A DNA stretch of 64,000 nt, taken from the NCBI GenBank assembly GCA_963575645.1, contig OY754469.1, positions 48,566,753 through 48,630,752 on the forward strand, read 5' to 3'. This stretch comes from Xanthostigma xanthostigma (Eukaryota > Arthropoda > Insecta > Raphidioptera > Raphidiidae). The position numbers were made by a program, and so were the translations under genes. Of the stretch, positions 21,630 to 32,215 are shown piece after piece; positions within the stretch are counted from its first letter, which is position 1, and each line of letters begins with the position of its first letter. The notes under the pieces were generated by a model. The model was not told where the DNA came from. It was given only the letters and a program-made list of their open reading frames with translations, and ran no database searches.

Positions 21630-24600
21630 AAACTTAGTCCACCATCTTTAGAAGTCCGCCATATTGGATTTAGAGTGACGTCACTTTATTTTTCGAGTTA
21701 TTCTCAGCAAGCCCTTTCATTTGATACCCATATTGTAGGAAAGCATAATAAAATTAGTCCGCCATCTTTAGAAGTCCGCCATATTGGATTTAGAGTGACG
21801 TCACTTTATTTTTCGAGTTATTCTCAGCAAGCCCTTTCATTTGATACCCATATTGTAGGAAAGCATAATAAAATAAGTCCGCCATCTTTAGAAGTCCGCC
21901 ATATTGGATTTAAAGTGACGTTACTTTATTTTTCGAGTTATTCTCAGCAAGCCCTTTCATTTGATACCCATATTGTAGGAAAGCATAATAAAATTAGTCC
22001 GCCATCTTTAGAAGTCCGCCATATTGGATTTAGAGTGACGTCACTTTATTTTTCGAGTTATTCTCAGCAAGCCCTTTCATTTGATACCCATATTGTAGGA
22101 AAGCATAATAAAATTAGTCCGCCATCTTTAGAAGTCCGCCATATTGGATTTAGAGTGACGTCACTTTATTTTCGAGTTATTCTCAGCAAGTCCTTTCATT
22201 TGATACCTATATTGTAGGAAAGCATAATAAAATTAGTCCGCCATCTTTAGAAGTCCGCCATATTGGATTTAGAGTGACGTCACTATATTTTTCGAGTTAT
22301 TCTCAGCAAGCCCTTTCATTTGATACCCATATTGTTGGAAAGCATAATAAAATTAGTCCGCCATCTTTAGAAGTCCGCCATATTGGATTTAGAGTGACGT
22401 CACTTTATTTTTCGAGTTATTCTCAGCAAGCTCTTTCATTTGATACCCATATTGTAGGAAAGCATAATAAAATTAGTCCGCCATCTTTAGAAGTCCGCCA
22501 TGTTGGATTTAGAGTGACGTCACTTCATTTTTCGAGTTATTCTCAGCAAGCCCTTTCATTTGATACCCATATTGTAGGAAAGCATAATAACATTAGTCCG
22601 CCATCTTTAGAAGTCCGCCATGTTGGATTTAGAGTGACGTCACTTCATTTTTCGAGTTATTCTCAGCAAGCCCTTTCATTTGATACCCATATTGTAGGAA
22701 AGCATAATAAAATTAGTCCGCCATCTTTAGAAGTCCGCAATAATGGATTTATAGTGACGAAACTTTATTTTTCGAGTTATTCTCAGCAAGCCCTTTCATT
22801 TGATACCCATATTGTAGAAAAGCATAATAAAATTAGTCCGCCATCTTTAGAAGTCCGCCATATTTGATTTAGAGTGACGTTACTTTATTTTTCGAGTTAT
22901 TCTCAGCAAGCCCTTTCATTTGATACCCATATTGTAGGAAAGCATAATAAAATTAGTCCGCCATCTTTAGAAGTCCGCCATATTGAAATTAGAGTGACGT
23001 CACTATATTTTTCGAGTTATTCCCAGCAAGCCCTTTCATTTGATACCCATATTGTAAGAAAGCATAATAAAAATAGTCCGCCATCTTTAGAAGTCCGCCA
23101 TATTGGATTTAGAGTGACGTCACTTTATTTTTCGAGTTATTCTCAGCAAGCCCTTTCATTTGATACCCATATTGTAGGAAAGCATAATAAAATTAGTCCG
23201 CCATCTTTAGAAGTCCGCCATATTGGATTTAGAGTGACGTCACTTTATTTTCGAGTTATTCTCAGCAAGCCCTTTCATTTGATACCCATATTGTAGGAAA
23301 GCATAATAAAATTAGTCCGCCATCTTTAGAAGTCCGCCATATTGGAATTAGAGTGACGTCACTATATTTTTCGAGTTATTCCCAGCAAGCCCTTTCATTT
23401 GATACCCATATTGTAAGAAAGCATAATAAAATTAGTCCGCCATCTTTAGAAGTCCGCCATATTGGATTTAGAGTGACGTCACTTTATTTTTCGAGTTATT
23501 CTCAGCAAGCCCTTTCATTTGATACCCATATTGTAGGAAAGCATAATAAAATTAGTCCGCCATCTTTAGAAGTCCGCCATATTGGATTTAGAGTGACGTC
23601 ACTTTATTTTCGAGTTATTCTCAGCAAGTCCTTTCATTTGATACCTATATTGTAGGAAAGCATAATAAAATTAGTCCGCCATCTTTAGAAGTCCGCCATA
23701 TTGGATTAAGAGTGACGTCACTATATTTTTCGAGTTATTCTCAGCAAGCCCTTTCATTTGATACCCATATTGTTGGAAAGCATAATAAAATTAGTCCGCC
23801 ATCTTTAGAAGTCCGCCATATTGGATTTAGAGTGACGTCACTTTATTTTTCGAGTTATTCTCAGCAAGCTCTTTCATTTGATACCCATATTGTAGGAAAG
23901 CATAATAAAATTAGTCCGCCATCTTTAGAAGTCCGCCATGTTGGATTTAGAGTGACGTCACTTCATTTTTCGAGTTATTCTCAGCAAGTCCTTTCATTTG
24001 ATACCCATATTGTAGAAAAGCATAATAAAATTAGTCCGCCATCTTTAGAAGTCCGCAATAATGGATTTATAGTGACGAAACTTTATTTTTCGAGTTATTC
24101 TCAGCAAGCCCTTTCATTTGATACCCATATTGTTGGAAAGCATAATAAAATTAGTCCGCCATCTTTAGAAGTCCGCCTTATTGGATTTAGAGTGACGTCA
24201 CTTTATTTTTCGAGTTATTCTCAGCAAGCCCTTTCATTTGATACCCATATTGTAGGAAAGCATAATAAAATAAGTCCGCCATCTTTAGAAGTCCGCCATA
24301 TTGGATTTAAAGTGACGTTACTTTATTTTTCGAGTTATTCTCAGCAAGCCCTTTCATTTGATACCCATATTGTAGGAAAGCATAATAAAATTAGTCCGCC
24401 ATCTTTAGAAGTCCGCCATATTGGATTTAGAGTGACGTCACTTCATTTTTCGAGTTATTCTCAGCAAGCCCTTTCATTTGATACCCATATTGTTGGAAAG
24501 CATAATAAAATTAGTCCGCCATCTTTAGAAGTCCGCCATATTGGATTTAGAGTGACGTAACTTTATTTTTCGAGTTATTCTCAGCAAGCCCTTTCATTTG

Positions 24601-25162
24601 ATACCCATATTGTAGGAAAGCATAATAAAATTAGTCCGCCATCTTTAGAAGTCCGCCATATTTGATTTAGAGTGACGTCACTTTATTTTTCAAGTTATTT
24701 TCAGCAAGCCCTTTCATTTGATACCCATATTGTAGGAAAGCATAAAAAACTTAGTCCGCTATCTTTAAAAGTCCGCCATATTGGTTTTAGACTGACGTCA
24801 CTTTATTTTTCGAGTTAATCTCAGCAAGCCCTTTCATTTGATACCCATATTGTAGGAAAGCATAATAACATTAGTCCGCCATCTTTAGAAGTCCGCCATA
24901 TTGAATTTAGAGTGACGTAACTTTATTTTTCGAGTTATTCTCAGCAAGCCCTTTCATTTGATACCCATATTGTTGGAAAGCATAATAAAATTAGTCCGCC
25001 ATCTTTAGAAGTCCGCCATATTGGATTTAGAGTGACGTCACTTCACTTTTCGAGTTATTCTCAGCAAGCCCTTTCATTTGATACCCATATTGTTGGAAAG
25101 CATAATAAAATTAGTCCGCCATCTTTAGAAGTCCGCCATATTGGATTTAGAGTGACGTCACC
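21630..25162. repeat. 120-bp satellite array, about 29 units, higher-order
   Basis: The unit contains agtccgccatctttagaagt, ccgccatattggatttagag, tgacgtcactttatttttcg, agttattctcagcaagccct, ttcatttgatacccatattg and taggaaagcataataaaatt. Single-base variants recur in order: a 1-bp-deleted unit, then ctatat/gttgg, agctct, cttcat and gacgaaac variants, at 22,141-22,860 and again at 23,581-24,180 (12 units apart). A 3-unit block at 22,981 is repeated at 23,341. Because 120 is divisible by 3 and one frame lacks stops, long ORFs (up to 282 codons) arise. The 1-bp deletions break them, so they are not genes. Confidence 0.95.
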
Positions 25163-25239
25163 GATTTTCCCCAAAAAAATAACAAAAATTTCTAGTAAAA
25201 ATAGATAGAGTAAAAACCGTCTTAAAAACTATATTATTA

Positions 25240-25400
25240 TTATATAAAACAACATTATAAGAGATATATTCTTTTACGCATGCGCCGATGTTCCCCAAAA
25301 ACAATAGGCCACTTCATATTTGCATATCAAACATCCTCCCAAAATTTGGTTTCAATCCGCTCATCCTTGGTGTCGGAATGATAAGAAATGTCAAAAGTGA
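25240..25400. mobile_element. Right part of the repeat also found at 51,220
   Basis: gagatatattcttttacgca, tgcgccgatgttcccc, aaaaacaataggcc, atttgcatatcaaacatcct, cccaaaatttggtttcaatc recur at 51,240-51,345. No coding sequence. Confidence 0.65.
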
Positions 25401-25689
25401 CGTTTGCTTCTGTCAAAGTATTAAGTTCTAATAATTAGTTATTCAAATTGTTAACTTAGAAGGCGTTGGATTTCAGAAATATTCGAAACGGCATCCGTTT
25501 TTGAACAAATGCTATCTTTTAATTTCATTATTGTCATAAATAAAATTATCAACCAATTTTATTTTAAGACTGAACATACGCAATAATTATATTACCATGT
25601 TATACCGTGCAACAGAGAGAGATAACCGAAAGATGTTTGCTATCGGTTATATCAGATTGAATTTATTTCTATATAAATGTGTATAAAAA

Positions 25690-26040
25690 AACTGATTGGG
25701 CGAATTCTGTTGTACGAAATTTATGTAAAATTTTCTCCTCTTTCGTTTAAGACAGGTTTCGAACCGATCTGATTTAAATTGAGCGAGTTATAAGCGAAAA
25801 ACTTCGTTTTTTCTAAATTGCTCCCCTCTGGAGCAAAAATTCAAAAATCGGGCGACGTTAGGATCTAAGTTACCCGGAGACAAATCGAACAAAAAAAAGT
25901 TTTTTAAAATCGGTTAAGTCGTTTGGGCTGTACGCTGGATACAAAAAGCGTGACTCACAGATTCACAGATTCACAGATTCACAGATTCACAGACAAAGCG
26001 AGTACATATAGGCGCTTTAGCTTACGCTATTCGCGCCTAA
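25690..26040. mobile_element. Unclassified element tail with 8-bp tandem repeat
   Basis: About five copies of attcacag (25,955-25,993) lie between tacgctggatacaaaaagcg and gcgagtacatataggcgctt. Simple tandem repeats in this position are typical of LINE or Helitron tails. The type is not resolved. Confidence 0.4.
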
Positions 26041-26610
26041 AAACGTGTCATTATTTGAGAAAAAAGTGCTTTTCCCATTAATGTTTTATTTTTTATAAAA
26101 ATATAGTTATTAGAATTCGGACGTAGAAAAAATACCTATATACCAGAAGTTTTCAATATTGACAATACGTTTTTATAAAAGTTGTGATTTTATATAAAAT
26201 CCATTTATATGTTTCCATTAAAAAAAAAACTACTAGGTATCTATAGCGAATATATTATACAGTTAAAGGATGAGCGTGGTTTAATGGATGTTGATAAAAT
26301 GTTTTTATTTTATTGTTTTGTTTTTTGCAACTGTTTATTTTGAAAGCAACAACAAACCTACACAACAATATACCTTTTTTACAAACGTTATATCGGTCTA
26401 TTCTATTAATCTAATCTATAGAATAGTTTACAATATTATTAACACAAAACAATATCATTCTTATTCAATTTTAAAAACACTTAGTAGTATATTCATAGTT
26501 TGATATGATTAAATCGATTGTTTTCTAATCTGTACCAAACCGTGTTCTCAATGGACTCAAATTTATTTTTGTTAATTCATAAAATTTTAAAAACCAAATA
26601 AAAAATATGG
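26041..26610. other. No recognised gene
   Basis: AT-rich. A 71-codon ORF at 26,288-26,503 is hydrophobic at its start but has no recognisable family. Confidence 0.35.
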
Positions 26611-26612
26611 TA

Positions 26613-26868
26613 TGATGAAATTAACGGGATACAAGGCTAAATATAAAAACAATTTTTATTCACTAGAACTTCATTTAATAGTCAACGTTTCGGCAGAAAA
26701 TTTTGACTTCTTCAGGACCTTAAAAATGTTTAGTAAAAGTTTAAAGTCCTGAAGAAGGAAATATTTTCTGCCGAAACGTTGACTTTTAAATGAAGCTCTA
26801 GTGAATAAAAATTGTTTTTATATTTAGCCGTGTATCCCGTTAATTTCATCATACCATAATACCACGGT
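26613..26868. mobile_element. Palindromic element with two hammerhead-like modules
   Basis: Arms of about 105 bp (tgatgaaattaacgggatac ... and its inverse) face each other. Left-arm module (minus, 26,680-26,719): stem I GGUC/GACU. Right-arm module (plus, 26,743-26,786): stem I AAAGUC/GACUUU, core CTGAAGA, then GAAACGTT. Stem II is poorly paired in both. Confidence 0.8.
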
Positions 26869-26984
26869 GTCTTATTTTATTTTATAAAAAATATGAAATG
26901 TGTTCATATAATTATTATAAATACGTATTGCTATAAATCGAGAGTTCTGGCATTTTCAGATGCTACCCTTGAAAAAACTTCTTA

Positions 26985-27215
26985 GCGATAGAAACTTTTC
27001 ACCTTTATACCGGAGAAAATCAAAGGACTTTCCTTTAAATATTTAAAAAAAATCACTAAGCAATTTTTTATTTTAGAACCCCATTTTACAGCTTTGACGA
27101 ATATTATATGTGCAATATGACACTAAGTTTTAAATTTATTGTAAGTTCTGTAACATTTTTCTTTTTATTGACATTGTTTCTACAAATGTCTTGGCAAATA
27201 AAGTTTGAACAATAT
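26985..27215 (+). pseudogene. LINE 3' fragment (RT C-terminal end)
   Basis: The translation resembles the C-terminus encoded at 38,301-38,816: PEKIKGLSFKYLKKITKQF, then after a frameshift FYSFDEYYMCNMTLSF. The preserved tail words (attgacattgtttctaca, ataaagtttgaac) match the 3' UTR of that copy. It is 5' truncated and frameshifted, so it is dead. Confidence 0.75.
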
Positions 27216-27494
27216 TGACAGAACGGGGCCTCTACCCAACTGTTGGCAGGGCAAATTAAAAAAAAATTATCGATAAAAAATATTTTTGGTTTTAATATCT
27301 GAAAATGCCAAAACTGTTCTCATATGTAAATAGTCCCTTTGAGAAAGGTATCCCTTGCCGTGCCGGGATAATAGAGTGAGCGTTTCCTGTATAACAGAAC
27401 CAGTGGTCTCTGACTACTCTTTTTTACGTCTCTTCAAATCCATATACCAAAAATCCATTGCAAGCTCCTGAATCTAATACATTTGTATAACAGT

Positions 27495-27814
27495 TATAGT
27501 ACGCGCCACGGATCTAAGAGGTTCGGAAGCTAGTCACAAACAGCGTCGCAAAGGCACATTTTAGAGCCGTTGATACTCCCACCAGCTACCTGCACGGAAC
27601 GTGCGCTCGTCAGTGATTGGCCGTGATCGCTCGTTGCCTTTGTCACTTGTCGCTTTCCTGCTTTAAAGTACAGTCGAGTACGCTATTGTCAAGTTGTTAT
27701 TGTTATTTTCGTTTTGTTGATGTGCGAGTTTGTAGTTTTTCAACAGACTGTACAAGCGCAAGCCTGCATTCGCATCTAACTTCCGAGCCTTTTAGATTCG
27801 TGGCGCGTACTATA
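27495..27814. mobile_element. TACGCGCC MITE, copy 3
   Basis: The ends tatagtacgcgccacggatc and gattcgtggcgcgtactata are near-perfect TIRs; length 320 bp. The interior is almost identical to copy 1. Confidence 0.9.
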
Positions 27815-28132
27815 GCTATCTTTCTTAAATAACATGATATCTCAGTCGTAGAATGATGTCTTGACTGGCATACCGCGCTTCAACAAAACTAACATGCAAA
27901 ACCGTCATCTTATTTCTTCAAATGGATATAAATATTTTTAAGAATGCAATACATATAAGCGAGACATAAGAACATTCTTTGCGCTGTTCCAAATACTCAA
28001 ATAAATAATATTATACACACTAGGTTATCCGCTTGAAGTTCGTAGTTTGAATTGAACATAATATCGAACGAGAAAGAAAATAGACCAAATCCAATAACGT
28101 AAAAATAAATATTTTAATCGACTATAATACGC
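27815..28132. other. No recognised gene; spacer between two MITE copies
   Basis: About 320 bp of sequence between two copies of the same MITE in opposite orientation. No feature seen. Confidence 0.4.
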
Positions 28133-28427
28133 ACCACGAATCTAAAAAGCTCGGAAGTTACATGCAAATGCGGGCAGTCTGTTGAAAAACTACAAACTCG
28201 CAACTCGACAAAACTAAAATAGTAATAACAATTTGATAATAGCGTACTCGACTGTACTTTAAAGCAGGAAAGCGACAAGTGACAAAGGCAACGAGCGATC
28301 ACCGATGAGCGCACGTTCCATGCAGGTAGCTGGGAGGCGGTGGGAGTTTCAACGGTTCTAAAATGTTCCTTTGCGACGCTGTTTGTGACTAACTTTCGAA
28401 GCTTTTAGATCCGTGGCGCGTATTATA
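28133..28427. mobile_element. TACGCGCC MITE, copy 4 (opposite orientation)
   Basis: tataatacgcaccacgaatc to gatccgtggcgcgtattata, with the interior inverted relative to copy 3. The 66-codon ORF on the minus strand is repeat sequence. Confidence 0.85.
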
Positions 28428-28599
28428 AAAACATCGCAGCAGCGCGTGGATTTTGTGAAGAGAAGTGATCTTTCTTGGCTATTGCGTCAGAAAAATTAAC
28501 TAGTTTTAGATCAACTTAGGGTATTATTCAACAATAATTCGATTACTAAATTATAATGTTTTATTAAAATTGCAGATGCTTTACACCTGAACGCGTTTG

Positions 28600-29031
28600 T
28601 TATAAAATTACACATCTAATGCAATCTAAAACAGATGTCTGCTTGTATTTAGTATCTTCGTTTATTGTTATTGGTTCATATTTGTGTTGGTTTAAGTGTA
28701 CTTTGATTTTTTGAGCTCTTTCCAAATACAGAATACACTTCGCACGAATTGCATTTCTAGCTTTATCCCCGAGTATTTGATCTACAACACAAATTTTTAT
28801 TTCTTATTCAGTCTGTCTCTTGTTCACCACATCCTGAAATATGATTTTATAATTACATTTAAGTGTGTGTAAAAACATGTTCACTCCATCCTCATAATAT
28901 GTCACTGCTTCTTCGTAATTATGATTACGGTCTTCTTCTGTGGCTTTCGTAACTAACTTCAAAGCATTGTCAAGGTGATCCACAGTTGATGGTGAACTAC
29001 ATGTTAAATAATAATAAGAATTATCTACCAA
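28600..29031 (-). CDS. MIT-domain-only gene, paralogue 2 (two exons)
   Basis: Exon 1 runs from about 29,031 to 28,857 and exon 2 from 28,781 to the stop at 28,600. They are separated by a 75-nt intron (28,782-28,856) with donor GTAATT and acceptor TTTGTGTTGTAG. Spliced, the product of about 118 residues is almost entirely one three-helix MIT domain. Helix 1 reads [20 protein letters not shown], helix 2 [20 protein letters not shown] and helix 3 [20 protein letters not shown], as in the N-terminus of VPS4-type ESCRT ATPases. MIT domains bind ESCRT-III tails; that role is inferred from the family. No AAA ATPase domain follows before the stop. The open frame starts at TTG, not ATG; an upstream AG (aacatgtag before TTCACC) may be a splice acceptor, so the true first exon is not located. 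The intron carries a stop in frame. Confidence 0.65.
28782..28856 (-). other. 75-nt spliceosomal intron in MIT paralogue 2
   Basis: Donor GTAATT, acceptor TTTGTGTTGTAG. Removing it restores LKY in the MIT domain where paralogue 1 and VPS4-type proteins have a tyrosine followed by a short acidic-glycine turn and DK. Length and site equal those in paralogue 1. Confidence 0.75.
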
Positions 29032-29089
29032 TTAAAATGATTGAAAAAATATCGGCCAATTAGACAACAGGATCGTTCTAACTTCAAAA

Positions 29090-29530
29090 ATATTGACACT
29101 TGACTTATACAGGGTGACACATTAAGAATGGGATATAGAACAACCGCAGATTCTCCAATTCAAAATAAAACGATTAAGCGAAATATGCTTAGATAAAATG
29201 TTACTCGCTCTACCAGTGGCGTACGGCAGGAGTAAGTAATGCTTGTACCCCTTCTAAATGTTACGCCGCTGTCTAAATTTTAATTTTGACTATAATTTGA
29301 ATTTTTTTGATATTTTCTAAGTCAATAATGTACTCTTGTTAGTTTGTTGTAAAGTCATTGGTTTTCGAGATGTTCGCAGCTTTTTTAAGACAAAATTGTA
29401 AAAATGAATATTTTTAATAATAATACAAATAAAAAGTACATGTCTATCTATTTTTAACTGCGAATATCTCGAAAACCAATGACTTTACAACAAACTAACA
29501 AGTGGTATCAAGCATTTTTGGGTATGTATT
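29090..29530. mobile_element. Element with inverted repeats between the MIT genes
   Basis: ttgttagtttgttgtaaagt, cattggttttcgagatgttc at 29,337-29,380 is inverted at 29,458-29,500. A tatacagggtgacacattaa start at about 29,108 resembles the end of the element at 40,021. It fills most of the spacer between the two MIT genes. Confidence 0.55.
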
Positions 29531-29564
29531 TGAGGCAGCGTTAAAATTAGTGTTACTCAAATTT

Positions 29565-29957
29565 TCACGCTGCCCCAAAAATGTTTGATAGCTCTTGAAC
29601 TATAATGAAATCTAAAAATGGCGGTAATACTAATACGTACTCGTAGTTTTTCTTTTCCAAGTATACTTTAAGATCGTAAGCTCGCTCCAAGTACTCCATA
29701 CACTTCGTACGAATAGCATCTTTGCCTTTGTCTCCCGTCGCCTCATCTACAACACAAAGATGAATTGATTTCCGACCATAGAACAAAACGTGTCGTTCGA
29801 AATACGATTTGCGATAATTACATATTATTGCGTATAAAAAATACTCAATTCCATCTTCGTAGAACCTCAGTGCTTCGGCGTAGTTTCTTTTGTTATCTTC
29901 TTCGACAGCTCTTCTAAACAATTCGACAGCCTGCGTAAGGTTGCACAAAGGGAGCAT
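29565..29957 (-). CDS. MIT-domain-only gene, paralogue 1 (two exons)
   Basis: Exon 1 is 29,957-29,822 from an ATG and exon 2 is 29,746-29,565. The 75-nt intron (29,747-29,821) has donor GTAATT and acceptor TTTGTGTTGTAG and happens to be open in frame. The spliced protein of about 105 residues is an MIT domain: LTQAVELFRRAVEEDNKRNY, AEALRFYEDGIEYFLYAIIY, then EATGDKGKDAIRTKCMEYLE and RAYDLKVYLEKK. The exact YEATGDK junction produced by splicing matches VPS4-type proteins and supports the intron. The last 25 or so residues (from NYEYV) are not MIT-like; the stop lies in a hairpin (29,533-29,573). There is no AAA ATPase domain. It is a tandem paralogue of the gene at 28,600-29,031, about 0.55 kb away, on the same strand. 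It may be a short ESCRT-III binder, or a detached part of a larger gene with long introns. Confidence 0.7.
   Translation of the reverse strand: MLPLCNLTQAVELFRRAVEEDNKRNYAEALRFYEDGIEYFLYAIICNYRKSYFERHVLFYGRKSIHLCVVDEATGDKGKDAIRTKCMEYLERAYDLKVYLEKKNYEYVLVLPPFLDFIIVQELSNIFGAA
29747..29821 (-). other. 75-nt spliceosomal intron in MIT paralogue 1
   Basis: Donor GTAATT and acceptor TTTGTGTTGTAG. The 25-codon translation of the intron (starting CNYRKSYFERH) interrupts the MIT domain between helix 2 and helix 3; its removal restores the family sequence. Confidence 0.8.
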
Positions 29958-30019
29958 GTTTGGAGTAATACAAGCAATAGCCGCAATGCCAGCAAACCCT
30001 GTCGACCAATTAATAAATT

Positions 30020-30745
30020 AGTGGGAAAAAATTTCCATATTTCTAGGTGATTTTCAACAGGCTGTAAAATGATCGTACAGCAAATTTAAAAAAAAGGAAA
30101 TTGTAGCTCCAAGTATCTAGTTGTTTGATCTGAACTTCGATTTTTTTTGGCGTCAACGGTTTTCGAGTAATCTTAAGAAAATCACCAACAAAAATAAAAA
30201 TTTGCTTGTCTGTAAAGTCGGTTTACGGACGATAGTTTTACGTGATAACGTATTCCGTAATACATAACCTAAATTTTAGTAGCTGTCAAACTTAGGCCGA
30301 AGCATACTGCGCTCTCGCTTGCACGCACAGGGTCAGGCGGAACGTTACACTTTTTCGTGCGTGCAGCTGGTGTTTCATCAATTTATAAGACGTTATCACG
30401 TCAAAAATTTTTTTGGTGGTCTAAGGACACGGAAAAAAATTGTTTTGACTTAACCATCACATGGACCAGATAATTGGTTCATTCAGTTTCAACTTCTTTT
30501 TTTAAAGACCTCGATATGACCACTTCTCGCCGAGATATCGGTAAAATTTTTATTTGTCGGTGATTTTCTTAGATTACTCGAAAATCGCTGACGCTGAAAG
30601 AATTCGATGTTCAGATCCAAAAACTAGATACTTGGAGCTACAATTTCGTTTTTTAAAATTTGCTGTACGACCATTTTTCTCCAAGTTACAGTCTGTTGAA
30701 AATCACCTAAAAATTTTGATTATTTTTTTATGCTTTAAATTTTGC
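30020..30745. mobile_element. Long-TIR element with an inserted 190-bp repeat
   Basis: Left arm about 30,040-30,200 (taggtgattttcaacaggct, tagctccaagtatctag) is inverted at 30,545-30,715. Between the arms is a 190-bp repeat copy (30,208-30,400). The ORF at 30,554-30,751 lies in the right arm and is not a gene. Confidence 0.75.
30208..30400 (+). repeat. 190-bp interspersed repeat, copy 3
   Basis: tgtctgtaaagtcggtttac to agacgttatcacgtcaaaaa. It includes an atacataacctaaattttag segment shared only with the copy at 63,517. Confidence 0.85.
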
Positions 30746-31007
30746 CACTAATGTATAATATTTAAATACCATTTAAAAATTTTAAACCCGTTAACACAAC
30801 TCTTAAAATAATTATATGGTGTACACAGAAAATTATTTTCACGTATTTATTATTTATGACAATGAGCTGGGCCATGTGCAGCCCCCATTAGAGGGACATT
30901 GATCTAAGGGGTCAAGTTTCGAATTTCATAATTTTTTTTGGCTGTGCTTCAATTTTTTTTTAATCTCTACATACAGCCGTTAAAGCGATTCTAATAATAA
31001 TAATAAT

Positions 31008-31252
31008 ATTTATTTACTCCATTTAACATCATAGATGAGAGTTTGTCAAAGCAAAATACAAAATTTACAGATATCTATAATATAATTTTTTTTTAAAAGT
31101 TATGTTAAAATATTCCTCGACTGAATACAATTTAAAAGCGATCAGTATCGATTTTACTTTATCATTAAAAGTGTTAGGATTTGTCATTTTTTTACATTTT
31201 CGGGCAAGTGATTGTATAACCTTACACAACTGTGGTCGCGATCATTTTAAAT
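31008..31252 (-). pseudogene. LINE 3' fragment, second lineage
   Basis: On the minus strand, codons 31,226-31,065 read KSILIAFKLYSVEEYFNITF and end at a stop, typical of the extreme C-terminus of CR1/Jockey-type ORF2. The 3' tail is (ATT)n, seen as taataataataatattt at 31,008. Only the last 50 or so codons remain. It differs from the fragments at 26,985 and 38,301. Confidence 0.6.
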
Positions 31253-31254
31253 AA

Positions 31255-31825
31255 ATGAGCAGCGATAGAACTCAATAATATGTGAACCAAATACGCGCAT
31301 AATACAGGGAGTCGCCCGAGTTAAGATTAGGCCACTTTAACACACCTATAAAGTAATTCAATTTATTAAATCAAGTATAACTACAATTAGTACTGCATGG
31401 ATTGCATTTAGTAAAGCGCTAAATCGTAACAATTCCTGTGTTTACTTGAACTAGTGGCCTCTGTCACTTCTATTTCGCAGAAACTAAACGCCAAATAAAC
31501 AATATAGACAGGTTAGGTTAGTACAGTTTATTAGTAAATAAACACAAACACTTTTTAGCTGCTTGATTTAGTAACTTTCTTTAGCTACTTTTCAAGGGTA
31601 TCTAAATGCGATTGAAATTCCGACGACAATACTATATTGTAAAAGCAAAAATATACATTAATATTAAAAAATAGTTACGTACCAAACGTCAAGCATTCGA
31701 TTAGTATAAGACTGTATGTTCATGCAGCGTGCCACTTTCCTGTCAAAAGTACAATAATATGGCCTTGGCGTTTTGTCCCCTCCACCACTCTACATTCCGC
31801 TTATTCAGTATAATCCATATACTTT
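31255..31825. other. No recognised gene or element
   Basis: Unique-looking sequence with no supported ORF. Confidence 0.4.
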
Positions 31826-31831
31826 TATTCT

Positions 31832-32215
31832 ATACTGAGCATACGAATAAAATCGCAATCGAACTATTAGGGTGCAAACATATACTTCTGTCTTTTTTTA
31901 CGCCGTAAGAACTGGCGTATCAAGGAGGGCAAAACAAGCACGGGGGACCCGGGTTAAGAATTTTCTAATTTGCCCCCTCCTGGGCCAAAAGCTGGGTACG
32001 CCCATGTTAACGTCATAGAAAAGACAATGTTTTTGAAACAGAGATACTTTATTCAGATTGATAGCAAGTACATCAACCAATCGTGTCATCTTAGAAATCA
32101 GGGAACTACATCGAAGAAAGAGACGCAGATATATTTACAATACGCTTTGTTGCGTTCTCTCACCGCACATTGAGTAGATAGGCAATGATTCATATAGTTA
32201 ATTAATAGATATATG
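31832..32215. repeat. Long inverted repeat, left arm (partner 36,637-37,000)
   Basis: tatactgagcatacgaataa at the outer end and ttgagtagataggcaatg at the inner end match the inverse of 36,637-37,000 with many substitutions. Between them are acgcccatgttaacgtcat, gacaatgtttttgaaacag and ccaatcgtgtcatcttag. The arms may be the ends of a 5.2-kb element or two separate inverted insertions. Confidence 0.75.

Noticed and set aside
21579-24560. Long ORFs (up to 282 codons) with a 40-residue repeated peptide
   Set aside because: They follow from a 120-bp satellite unit being divisible by three with one stop-free frame. Single-base deletions shift the frame repeatedly, and variants are not biased to synonymous sites.
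21630-25162. CRISPR array
   Set aside because: Units are contiguous 120-bp repeats without unique spacers, and the context is animal DNA.
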